Under the pieces are notes generated by a model that saw only the letters and a list, made by a program, of their open reading frames with translations, searched no databases and was not told the DNA's origin. From positions 186,001-250,000 of the forward strand of contig JABWCF010000003.1 in assembly GCA_013359255.1 (NCBI GenBank): 64,000 nt of DNA, written 5' to 3'. Both the position numbers and the translations under genes were made by a program. The DNA is from Flavobacteriales bacterium. GTDB lineage: Bacteria; Bacteroidota; Bacteroidia; Flavobacteriales_E; Vicingaceae. Positions 57,564 through 64,000 of the stretch are shown here, piece by piece (position 1 is the first letter of the stretch; each line of letters opens with the position of its first letter).

Positions 57564-58298
57564 ATGCATTGGTTAAAAAATATTTTTTCTAAAAAAGAGA
57601 AAGTAAACCTCGAACTACTTTGTTGCGATATGCACTCGCATCTTATTCCCGGAATTGACGATGGAGCCAAAGATTTAGAACAAAGTATAGAAATGATTCG
57701 TGCGTTTAAAGAACTTGGATATAAAAAAATAATTACTACACCTCATATAATGAGTGATTATTACAAAAACACTCCCGATATAATTTTAAACGGACTGGAA
57801 AAAGTAAAAAATGAGCTGACTAAAAACCATATTGAAATAGAAGTAGAAGCTGCTGCCGAATATTATTTAGATGAAAACTTTGAAGAAAAAATAAAAACCA
57901 AAAAACTACTTTCTTTCGGAAAAAACTATGTACTTTTTGAACTTTCTATGTTTTCGGAACCCCCCCATTTAGCCAATGTAATTTTCGAATTGCAAGTAGC
58001 CGGATATACCCCTGTTCTGGCTCATCCGGAACGCTACCCATACTGGCATAAAAATATTGACCAATACGATGAACTTCGTTCAAAAGGAGTTTTGTTACAA
58101 TTAAACCTGCTTTCGTTAACCGGAGCATACTCCGCAGAAGTAAAAAAAACAGCACAAAAACTAATAGATTTCCAAAAAATTGATTTCTGTGGCAGCGATG
58201 CACACAGCAAATTTCACTTGCAATTACTGAGCGAAAATCTTCACTTACCTTATCTTCATAAATTAATGGCTTTAGAATTATTGAATAAAACACTTTAA
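57564..58298 (+). CDS. CpsB/CapC-type protein tyrosine phosphatase
   Basis: A 244-aa PHP-family metal-dependent phosphatase: DMHSHLIPGIDDGAKD (metal site), TPHIMSDYY, LAHPERYPYW and the last metal site GSDAHSKFH. In Gram-positives and Bacteroidota, CpsB-type enzymes remove phosphate from BY-kinases (Wzc type) controlling capsule length. No such kinase is in this window. A C7 tract (57960-57966) lies inside the coding region. It starts one base after the epimerase stop and so is in the same operon. Confidence 0.9.
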   Translation: MHWLKNIFSKKEKVNLELLCCDMHSHLIPGIDDGAKDLEQSIEMIRAFKELGYKKIITTPHIMSDYYKNTPDIILNGLEKVKNELTKNHIEIEVEAAAEYYLDENFEEKIKTKKLLSFGKNYVLFELSMFSEPPHLANVIFELQVAGYTPVLAHPERYPYWHKNIDQYDELRSKGVLLQLNLLSLTGAYSAEVKKTAQKLIDFQKIDFCGSDAHSKFHLQLLSENLHLPYLHKLMALELLNKTL

Positions 58299-58351
58299 GA
58301 TTTTTTAATATTTCATTGCCACCTTCTTGAACTTAATTGAATTTTTTTTTG

Positions 58352-58368
58352 TTGTGCTGTATACACAA
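58352..58368. promoter_or_regulatory. Possible Crp-type operator upstream of the regulator gene
   Basis: TTGTG-CTGTATA-CACAA is a five-base inverted repeat, about 85 bases before the Crp/Fnr gene start. It could be an autoregulatory site but this is not proven. Confidence 0.3.
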
Positions 58369-58452
58369 ATAATTAAAACATGTATCCCTATTTTCTTAAA
58401 CTATAACAAAGCCTCTGTACATTTGCTTAGAAACCCATAATATTTAAAGAAA

Positions 58453-59082
58453 ATGAATACGGACTCACTAAACCAAATTTCAGAGTTTCAAACCTCTCCA
58501 AAAATCAAAGAAAAACTAATAGAATACGGGTTTACAAAAATATTTAAAACAGGAGAGATTATTTTAAACGAAAACGCATACATCAAAGCCATTCCCATTG
58601 TAATGAGAGGTAACATAAAAGTATTTAGAGTAGATGATGATGGAAGAGAAATTTTACTTTACTACATCAACACCGGTGAAAGTTGCATCATGTCGTTTTT
58701 GGGTGGAATACACCAAGATACCAGTAAAGTAAAAGCCATAGCCGAAGACGAAACAGAAATTTTATTTATTCCTATACAAAAAGTAACCGAACTTATAAAA
58801 GAATTTCCAGAATGGCTCGATTATATTTTTAAACTTTATCACAAACGCTTCGAAGAACTCTTGGAAGTAGTAAATGCTGTAGCATTTAAAAAAATGGATG
58901 AAAGACTTTTGCATTTTCTGAAAAATAAGGCACTAATTACCCATACAAAAACACTAAACATTACCCACGAACAGTTGGCGAATGAGTTGGGAACTGCACG
59001 GGTTGTTATCTCAAGACTGCTTAAACAAATGGAAACGGAAGGCTATATTTTATTGGGACGAAATAAAATTACTCTTCTGTAA
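58453..59082 (+). CDS. Crp/Fnr-family transcription regulator
   Basis: A 209-aa regulator: a cyclic-nucleotide-binding-type beta barrel (residues about 20-110, IVMRGNIKVFRVDDDGREILLYYINTGESC), a dimer helix, and a C-terminal winged helix with ITHEQLANELGTARVVISRLLKQM. It has a single Cys in the sensor region and no FNR-like N-terminal cysteine cluster. The close downstream rhodanese/thioredoxin genes suggest it controls them, perhaps sensing redox or persulfide state. Confidence 0.9.
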   Translation: MNTDSLNQISEFQTSPKIKEKLIEYGFTKIFKTGEIILNENAYIKAIPIVMRGNIKVFRVDDDGREILLYYINTGESCIMSFLGGIHQDTSKVKAIAEDETEILFIPIQKVTELIKEFPEWLDYIFKLYHKRFEELLEVVNAVAFKKMDERLLHFLKNKALITHTKTLNITHEQLANELGTARVVISRLLKQMETEGYILLGRNKITLL

Positions 59083-59152
59083 CAAAAGTAACCGTATAAT
59101 AGCTTTCTGGCTACCGAACTTTGCTCTAATTATTCACCTTAAAATTTAAAAA

Positions 59153-59356
59153 ATGAAAAAAAACATGGGAACTGCCGATAAAATAATACGTATTCTTATC
59201 GCAATCATCATAACGGCATTATATATTACTAGCACCATTTCCGGTATACTGGCTATTGTACTTCTTATTCTTTCAGGAATTTTTATTGCTACAAGTTTTA
59301 TCGGATTTTGCCCTTTATACACCTTGTTTAAAATAAACACTTGTAAAAGCAAATAA
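59153..59356 (+). CDS. DUF2892/YgaP-type small membrane protein
   Basis: A 67-aa protein with two transmembrane helices (IIRILIAIIITALYIT and GILAIVLLILSGIFIATSFIGF) and the closing CPLYTLFKINTC typical of the YgaP membrane domain. In YgaP this domain is fused to a rhodanese; here the rhodanese domains are separate genes right after it (three bases to the first). Confidence 0.88.
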   Translation: MKKNMGTADKIIRILIAIIITALYITSTISGILAIVLLILSGIFIATSFIGFCPLYTLFKINTCKSK

Positions 59357-59358
59357 CC

Positions 59359-59607
59359 ATGAATCAAGATTTTAAAACCATCTTAGACGTAAGAACCAAA
59401 GAAGAATTTATTTCCGGTAATGTATCGGGCAGTATTAATATTCCGTTACAGGATATTCCTAAACAATTAGAAAAAATAAAAAAATTAGCTCCACCTATAT
59501 TGCTTTGTTGTGCCAGTGGAGCACGGAGTTATCAGGCAGAGCAGTTTTTGAAAAACAATGGTATTGATTGCATAAATGCAGGAAGTTGGTTAAACATAAA
59601 ATGTTAA
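59359..59607 (+). CDS. Rhodanese-domain protein 1
   Basis: An 82-aa single-domain rhodanese: LDVRTKEEFISGNVSGSINIPL and the active-site loop LLCCASGARS with catalytic Cys51 (a second Cys precedes it). It would carry a persulfide on that cysteine and pass sulfane sulfur to an acceptor. It starts three bases past the DUF2892 stop. Confidence 0.92.
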   Translation: MNQDFKTILDVRTKEEFISGNVSGSINIPLQDIPKQLEKIKKLAPPILLCCASGARSYQAEQFLKNNGIDCINAGSWLNIKC

Positions 59608-59610
59608 GAA

Positions 59611-59925
59611 ATGATTGAATTACTAAAAAATTTATTTGGAGTAAAAGAAAAAGTAAACCCCAAAGAGCTATTAAATAAAGGAGCCACTATTTTAGATGTA
59701 AGAACTAAAGCTGAATACCAAAGTGGGCATATTAAGGGCTCCGTTAATATTCCTTTAGATAAATTGGAAAGCAATATTTCCAAAATAAACAAAAATAAAC
59801 CCATTATAACTTGTTGTGCTTCCGGTATGCGAAGTGCTTCGGCTAAAAATATTTTAAAAACATACGGTTTTACCGAAGTACATAATGGCGGGGGTTGGAT
59901 TAGTTTAAAACATAAAATAAAATAA
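59611..59925 (+). CDS. Rhodanese-domain protein 2
   Basis: A 104-aa rhodanese with a short basic N-terminus: LDVRTKAEYQSGHIKGSVNIPLDKL and the loop ITCCASGMRSAS with active Cys69, again with a second Cys directly before it. It is a paralogue of the previous gene and is spaced only three bases from it. Confidence 0.92.
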   Translation: MIELLKNLFGVKEKVNPKELLNKGATILDVRTKAEYQSGHIKGSVNIPLDKLESNISKINKNKPIITCCASGMRSASAKNILKTYGFTEVHNGGGWISLKHKIK

Positions 59926-59926
59926 G

Positions 59927-60223
59927 ATGTCGAAATTCGCAGAATTAATTAATTCGGAAAAACCAGTATTAGTGGACTTTTTTGCCGAATGGTGTGGGCC
60001 TTGTAAAATGATGAAACCTATTTTAGAACAAGTAAAACAAGAGGTTGCGGATAAAGTGAATATCTTAAAAGTGGATGTGGACAAAAACCCTCATGCCGCC
60101 ATGCAGTACAAAATACAAGGAGTTCCTACACTTTTATTATTTAAAAAAGGAAAAGTGCTTTGGAGACAGTCTGGAGTAGTAGACGCAAAAAACTTAAAAA
60201 AAATCATCACTCAATTTGTATAA
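59927..60223 (+). CDS. Thioredoxin
   Basis: A 98-aa cytosolic thioredoxin: VLVDFFAEWCGPCKMMKP (active site WCGPC at residues 22-26), cis-Pro in GVPTLLLFKKG. It begins one base after the second rhodanese stop. It may reduce the persulfides or disulfides formed on the rhodanese loops. Confidence 0.95.
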   Translation: MSKFAELINSEKPVLVDFFAEWCGPCKMMKPILEQVKQEVADKVNILKVDVDKNPHAAMQYKIQGVPTLLLFKKGKVLWRQSGVVDAKNLKKIITQFV

Positions 60224-60228
60224 TCATT

Positions 60229-60948
60229 ATGAAAAGTAAAATCGTTTATCTCTACACTTTTTTTGCATTGTTACTTGTAGCATGCTCTAACGGACAAACA
60301 CCTGGCACCAACAATACCAACCTTTCGGCATCTGAGTTTTCCGAAAAACTAAAACAAGAAAAAAACGCTCAGTTGATAGACGTAAGAACCCCGGAAGAGT
60401 TTAATGAGGGCTTTATTGCCGAAGCGTTAAACATAAACTGGAACAGTAATTCTTTTGACAACGACATTCAGATATTAGATAAATCAAAACCGGTATTTGT
60501 ATATTGTTTTAGCGGAGCTCGAAGTGCTTCAGCAGCTTCCTACATGAGAAAAAACGGATTTAAAGAAGTGTATGAATTAAACGGAGGCATATTAAAATGG
60601 AGAGCAGCCAAACTGCCTGAAACAACTGTTAAAACAGCTAACCAAAATGAAATGAGTTTAAAAGAATTTCAACAACTCATTGCCGATAATAAAGCCATTC
60701 TTATAAACTACTATGCCGAATGGTGTGTGCCCTGCAAAAAAATGAAACCTTTTATAGATGAGCTTTCCACCGAGTTAAAAGGAAAAATAGAAATTGTACG
60801 CATAGATGTAGATAAAAACAAAAAGTTAGCAAAAGAACTGAATGTAACTGAAGTACCTGTATTAGAGTTTTACAAAAACTCTAATAAAACATGGACTCAT
60901 AGCGGATTTATAGAAAAAAAGGAAATCGAAAAGAATATACTTCGGTAA
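60229..60948 (+). CDS. Lipoprotein with fused rhodanese and thioredoxin domains
   Basis: A 239-aa lipoprotein: lipobox LLVAC (Cys 19), rhodanese at about residues 30-125 (LIDVRTPEEFNEGFIAEALNINW; loop YCFSGARSAS with Cys near 92), then thioredoxin at about 140-239 (YYAEWCVPCKKMKP near 165). This is the envelope-side counterpart of the separate cytosolic rhodanese and thioredoxin. The track start at 60160 is wrong; ATG 60229 gives a proper signal. It ends the regulator-linked operon. Confidence 0.9.
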   Translation: MKSKIVYLYTFFALLLVACSNGQTPGTNNTNLSASEFSEKLKQEKNAQLIDVRTPEEFNEGFIAEALNINWNSNSFDNDIQILDKSKPVFVYCFSGARSASAASYMRKNGFKEVYELNGGILKWRAAKLPETTVKTANQNEMSLKEFQQLIADNKAILINYYAEWCVPCKKMKPFIDELSTELKGKIEIVRIDVDKNKKLAKELNVTEVPVLEFYKNSNKTWTHSGFIEKKEIEKNILR

Positions 60949-60992
60949 GTATATTTTAGAACTTAAAGATTAGCATTTTATGCTTTTTTAAC

Positions 60993-61436
60993 TTATTGAT
61001 TGTTTTCGTTGCTAATCAATTCCCCTTCGTTGTCGTATACTTTCTGAAGGCCAAAGAGTTCGTCATCCACATAATTCGATTCGCGAATTAAAATTCCTTT
61101 TTCGTTGTATTGTTTGAAATATCCATTTAACTTGTCGTTTTTGTACATTCCTTCGCTTCTTAAAATACCGGCTCTATCCCAAGTGTACCAAACTCCTTCT
61201 CGCTTTCCAAATTCAAAATGGCCTTGCATTTCTTTTTTTCCATTTTCGTACCACCAAGTCCAAAGTCCATGGTTTTGGTTATTCAGGGTAGCTCCGTCAT
61301 ATATCATTTGACCGTTTTGGTAAAATTTATTTTCGGCCGAATCGGAAAAATAATAAAAAATCCAAATAACTACCAAGATGATAAGAGCAGTAATTGGCTT
61401 ATGATAACTTTGGTAACGATATTTGAAAATTCGCAT
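60993..61436 (-). CDS. MORN-like repeat protein with N-terminal membrane anchor
   Basis: A 147-aa protein: a single transmembrane helix (ITALIILVVIWIFYYFSDS) then four to five MORN_2/YwqK-type repeats (NGQMIYDGATLNNQNHGLWTWWYENGKKEMQG; FGKREGVWYTWDRAGILRSEG). Such repeats form short beta hairpins, usually for lipid or protein binding. YwqK annotation as an antitoxin is poorly supported and no toxin gene lies near. Ends close to the moaCB gene on the same strand. Confidence 0.8.
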   Translation of the reverse strand: MRIFKYRYQSYHKPITALIILVVIWIFYYFSDSAENKFYQNGQMIYDGATLNNQNHGLWTWWYENGKKEMQGHFEFGKREGVWYTWDRAGILRSEGMYKNDKLNGYFKQYNEKGILIRESNYVDDELFGLQKVYDNEGELISNENNQ

Positions 61437-61448
61437 AAAATTAAAGTG

Positions 61449-62345
61449 CTAAACCGGTAGTGTTTTAAACGCATGAAGCACAAAAGGAAATAAAGCGTCT
61501 ATTGTTTCCGATGCCCCATTTCCGGAGCCCGGTATCGCTAAAACCAATGTATTGTTTTTAAGACCGGCAATACTTCTTGAAAGCATTGAAAAAGGTGTAC
61601 GTTGTTGCCCATAACTTCTGGCGTATTCCATTATTCCGGGTATTTCTGAATCAATAATTTTTTTTACTGCTTTGGTGGTTACATCGCGTGCCGAAATACC
61701 CGTGCCACCAACTACCAAAACTAAATGATTGCTTGTGCACAAATCGGTTATTTTTTCAGAAATTACCATTTCATCATCTGGTATATTTACGTATTCAGAA
61801 ATTTGTACATTATTTTCCAATAGCTTTTTTTCAACCAACTTACCAGCCTTATCTTCTTTTTTTCCGGCAATAATCATGTCAGAACATACTACTACAGCCG
61901 CTTTAATATCTTTTCTGAATTTATCTTTAAAATCTGACTTTCCTCCCTTTTTAGACAATAGTTTAATGGAAAGTATCTCTATATTTTTGTCTATGGGTTT
62001 TAACATATCGTAAAATGTAAGAGCTACTACTGCCACTCCATGCATAGCCTCTACTTCCACTCCTGTTTTATAGATGGTTTTTACGTGCATCTCTATAGAA
62101 ATTTCGTTTCCATCTATTTGGTATGAAACTTTTGCAAATTCAACAGGCAGTGGATGACAATCGGGTATTACATTAAACGTATTTTTTACGGCTAATAATC
62201 CGGCTGCTTTAGCCATTTCATAAACATCACCCTTTGGAACTCTACGCTCATTTAGGGCGGTAATGGTATCAGGGTTTCCAACCTTTACTATGGCTCTGGC
62301 TACAGCTTCTCGGAGTGAATTTGATTTATGGGTAATATCTACCAT
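61449..62345 (-). CDS. MoaC-MoaB/Mog fusion protein
   Basis: A 298-aa fusion for molybdenum cofactor synthesis. The N-terminal MoaC domain, residues 1 to about 150 (VPKGDVYEMAKAAGLLAVKNTF, IPDCHPLP, AMHGVAVVALTFYD), makes cyclic pyranopterin monophosphate together with MoaA. The C-terminal MoaB/Mog-type domain (AVVVCSDMI, LVVGGTGISARDVTTKAV, LAIPGSGNGASE) is related to the adenylylating step before metal insertion. It has the MoaC core residues except that the family EAxTAV reads EAMHGV. No gap to moaE. Confidence 0.92.
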   Translation of the reverse strand: MVDITHKSNSLREAVARAIVKVGNPDTITALNERRVPKGDVYEMAKAAGLLAVKNTFNVIPDCHPLPVEFAKVSYQIDGNEISIEMHVKTIYKTGVEVEAMHGVAVVALTFYDMLKPIDKNIEILSIKLLSKKGGKSDFKDKFRKDIKAAVVVCSDMIIAGKKEDKAGKLVEKKLLENNVQISEYVNIPDDEMVISEKITDLCTSNHLVLVVGGTGISARDVTTKAVKKIIDSEIPGIMEYARSYGQQRTPFSMLSRSIAGLKNNTLVLAIPGSGNGASETIDALFPFVLHAFKTLPV

Positions 62346-62783
62346 TTAAAATTTATTTATTTTCCATGTATGACTTTCATCTTCAAAAATTTCTTTACCA
62401 AAAACCGGCACCTGCTTTTTAATAGCTTCAACCACAAAACGAGAGGCTTCATAAGCCTCGTTGCGGTGAGCCGTTGCCACTAAAACAAATAAGCAAATCT
62501 CTCCGCATTTTACTTTTTGCAAACTGTGTTTAATAACCAATGCTTCGATATCAAACTTTTCATTTGCCTCCTCCATAATTTTAGTAAACGTAGCATAAGC
62601 CATTTCTTCGTAAGCCGAGTATTCTATGGCTATAACCTTTTTCTCTTCTATGGTATCGTTACGCACTTGACCTATAAAAATGGCATGTGCCCCTATCTTT
62701 TTTTTTTGCTGAACAGCCAATATCTCTTCTGCCACTAAACTGGCACCTATCGCTCCTTTTACAAAAATGTTTTCTCTTTTCAT
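62346..62783 (-). CDS. moaE: Molybdopterin synthase catalytic subunit
   Basis: A 145-aa MoaE: GAHAIFIGQVRND, the MoaD-tail contact AYEEMA, and the catalytic segment with TAHRNEAYEASRFVVEAIKKQVPVFGKE. It transfers sulfur from MoaD to precursor Z to make molybdopterin. MoaD is not in the window. moaE, moaCB and the ModE-like gene form a minus-strand operon with no gap between moaE and moaCB. Confidence 0.94.
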   Translation of the reverse strand: MKRENIFVKGAIGASLVAEEILAVQQKKKIGAHAIFIGQVRNDTIEEKKVIAIEYSAYEEMAYATFTKIMEEANEKFDIEALVIKHSLQKVKCGEICLFVLVATAHRNEAYEASRFVVEAIKKQVPVFGKEIFEDESHTWKINKF

Positions 62784-62802
62784 CTTTTATTTTTACCTAG
62801 CA

Positions 62803-63144
62803 TCAAAATGTTTGCAATTGTTTGGCAATGTATATTTCAGTATTTTTTACAATTCTAAGATAATTTTTTATTGCTTTTTTTCCCTCTAAGGTAAGAATGG
62901 CGCCTCCTCCACCTTTTCCTCCCGAGGTTTTAACAACCAATGGCTTTTCGGCCTCCATATTTATAGCCGCTACCGATTCCCATGCCTTTCGGTACGACAT
63001 TCCCAATTTTTTTGCCGCTTTACTTATAGATCCCCATTTATCTATTTCTTGCATCAGTTTTACCCTGCCTGCCCCTAAAAATGTACCTTTTTCACCAACA
63101 ATCCATATTCGGCAATCGATGCGATATTTTTGTCTCTTTGTCAT
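62803..63144 (-). CDS. ModE-like molybdate-responsive winged-helix protein
   Basis: A 113-aa protein consisting only of the ModE N-terminal LysR-type winged helix (GRVKLMQEIDKWGSISKAAKKLGMSYRKAWESVAAIN), with the typical GGKGGGGAILT wing. It lacks the C-terminal TOBE molybdate-binding domains, so it may sense molybdate indirectly or act as a simple repressor. First gene of the moa operon; the start is 61 bases from an Fnr-like site. Confidence 0.85.
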   Translation of the reverse strand: MTKRQKYRIDCRIWIVGEKGTFLGAGRVKLMQEIDKWGSISKAAKKLGMSYRKAWESVAAINMEAEKPLVVKTSGGKGGGGAILTLEGKKAIKNYLRIVKNTEIYIAKQLQTF

Positions 63145-63204
63145 TTATCGTTATTTTATATAAACAATAACGAAGTAAATCTATGCCCTGTAAATAAAGG
63201 AAAA

Positions 63205-63220
63205 TATGACTCAAATCATA
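63205..63220. promoter_or_regulatory. Fnr-like palindrome upstream of the ModE-like gene
   Basis: TATGACTCAAATCATA has the TGA-N6-TCA core of the Crp/Fnr class (FNR consensus TTGAT-N4-ATCAA), 61 bases from the ModE-like start codon. Confidence 0.55.
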
Positions 63221-63343
63221 TCGTATTTTAGGTAGAATATTTTTCAATAAAATATCTGTTTTACTAATTGATTTTAAATACATTATATATATTTAGGTAT
63301 TTTCAGTTGCAGCATTTAAAATTTTCCTAAATCACAACAAATA

Positions 63344-63359
63344 TATGATTTCAATCATG
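63344..63359. promoter_or_regulatory. Fnr-like palindrome upstream of the Crp/Fnr gene
   Basis: TATGATTTCAATCATG has the same TATGA-N6-TCAT layout as the site at 63205, again 61 bases from its gene's start codon. A -7-like TACTCTTG lies 15 bases farther downstream. Confidence 0.55.
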
Positions 63360-63419
63360 TTTAATTATGATAATACTCTTGAATTTTGGTAGCGATTCAA
63401 AAAATCAACATTTGCGATT

Positions 63420-64000
63420 ATGATTTCCAAAAAAATAAGTCCTCCAAACTGTGATACCTGCGATAATAAAGATTCTATTATTCTTTGCAGCATGAACAAA
63501 AGCGAATTAGCTGAGTTTTCGAAAACAAAATCGTTTAATGTTTACAAAAAAGGGCAAATCATTTTTTATGAAGGGAATCAGCCTCACGGTCTTTTTTGTA
63601 TTAAAAGCGGAAAAGTAAAAGTACATAAAATGGGAGGAGAAGGCGATGACCAAATTGTGCGTTTTGTAAAACCGGGGGGCTTGTTAGGTTATAGGGCTCT
63701 TTTGAGCAACGAACCTTATAAAGCATCGGCTACCGCTTTAGAAAACACCCTAATTTGCTACATCCCTAAAAATGATTTTATAGAACAAATAAAAAAGAAT
63801 GGTCAGCTTTCCATGCTTACCATACAAATGCTTACAAATGATTTAAAAGCAGCCGAAAAACGCATTTTAAATATGGCTCAAAAACCTGTGCGCGAAAGAA
63901 TTGCTGAAGCACTTTTATTGATAAAAGAGTGTTACGGACTAGAAAACGATGAGCAAACCATTGCCGCTATTCTTACACGTAGAGAAATTGGCGATGTGGC
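63420..64000 (+). CDS. Crp/Fnr-family regulator with N-terminal cysteine cluster, 3' end beyond the window
   Basis: Open from ATG 63420 to the edge (193 codons visible), not listed in the track. N-terminus NCDTCDNKDSIILC has three cysteines within 13 residues, followed by the cyclic-nucleotide-binding-type barrel (VYKKGQIIFYEGNQPHGLFCIKSGKVKVH; GLLGYRALLSNEPYKASATAL) and a dimer helix. The helix-turn-helix starts at TRREIGDVA and is cut off. The cysteine cluster resembles FNR, in which it holds an oxygen-labile [4Fe-4S] centre together with a fourth Cys in the barrel (here perhaps the FCIKSG Cys). It is divergent from the molybdopterin operon. Confidence 0.9.
   Translation, partial: MISKKISPPNCDTCDNKDSIILCSMNKSELAEFSKTKSFNVYKKGQIIFYEGNQPHGLFCIKSGKVKVHKMGGEGDDQIVRFVKPGGLLGYRALLSNEPYKASATALENTLICYIPKNDFIEQIKKNGQLSMLTIQMLTNDLKAAEKRILNMAQKPVRERIAEALLLIKECYGLENDEQTIAAILTRREIGDV

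Noticed and set aside
60993-61436. Toxin-antitoxin module for the YwqK-like MORN protein
   Set aside because: No toxin gene lies beside it, and the protein has a membrane anchor; the antitoxin label is only a database tradition.

Overview
The window is a piece of a low-GC Bacteroidota chromosome. The evidence is a TonB receptor with a CarboxypepD_reg-like N-terminus, four secreted proteins with type IX secretion system (T9SS) sorting domains (type A and type B), many small lipoproteins, atpDC detached from the rest of the ATP synthase operon, and promoters of the form TTTG-N17/19-TAnnTTTG. No phage, insertion sequence, CRISPR array or rRNA is visible. No intergenic stretch exceeds about 300 bases without an annotated feature.

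Layout. 1-7.3 kb: a minus-strand pair, a 1225-aa TonB receptor and a very large partner gene cut by the left edge. 7.4-12.6 kb: small secreted proteins and housekeeping genes (ahcY, a phosphopantetheinyl transferase, a GGGP-synthase homologue, an LRR protein, ribF). 12.7-14.5 kb: atpD-atpC. 14.6-20.0 kb: T9SS cargo, one gene broken by two frameshifts and carrying a C9 tract just after its start codon. 20.0-20.25 kb: a cluster of dispersed-repeat-like palindromes. 20.3-27.5 kb: a lipoprotein, a 2053-aa alpha-2-macroglobulin and a STAS/SEC14-like protein. 27.6-34.2 kb: tolC-like, macA-like, tsaB, a PrcB-like lipoprotein, an unlisted 40-aa lipoprotein, sppA, folK. 34.3-38.3 kb: a TPR lipoprotein, a small lipoprotein, three tandem copies of a cysteine-rich lipoprotein and a MauE/DoxX-thioredoxin-like membrane protein. 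38.3-44.2 kb: a SpoU methyltransferase, mutS, three tRNAs, trigger factor, clpP. 44.3-46.4 kb: another T9SS cargo gene and a barrel-like protein. 46.5-58.3 kb: a nucleotide-sugar cluster interrupted by two secreted-protein genes, one frameshifted. 58.4-60.9 kb: a Crp/Fnr regulator followed by a rhodanese/thioredoxin operon. 61.0-64.0 kb: a MORN-like protein, molybdopterin genes (moaCB fusion, moaE, ModE-like), and a divergent Crp/Fnr regulator cut by the right edge.

How the genes work together. The sugar genes encode both UDP-glucose to UDP-glucuronate to UDP-xylose and a Wbp-type route from UDP-GlcNAc to a 2,3-diacetamido glucuronic acid, plus dTDP-glucose dehydration and a 4-epimerase. This is a precursor-supply block for surface polysaccharide, with a CpsB-type phosphatase as likely regulator. 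The most unusual part is 36.6-38.3 kb: three near-identical six-cysteine lipoproteins feed by read-through into a gene whose start codon lies just past a terminator and whose product has the hallmarks of a membrane disulfide oxidoreductase. I infer a dedicated disulfide-handling module there. A second candidate circuit is the pair of near-identical Fnr-like palindromes, each 61 bases from the start codon of one of the two divergent genes at 63.1-63.4 kb.
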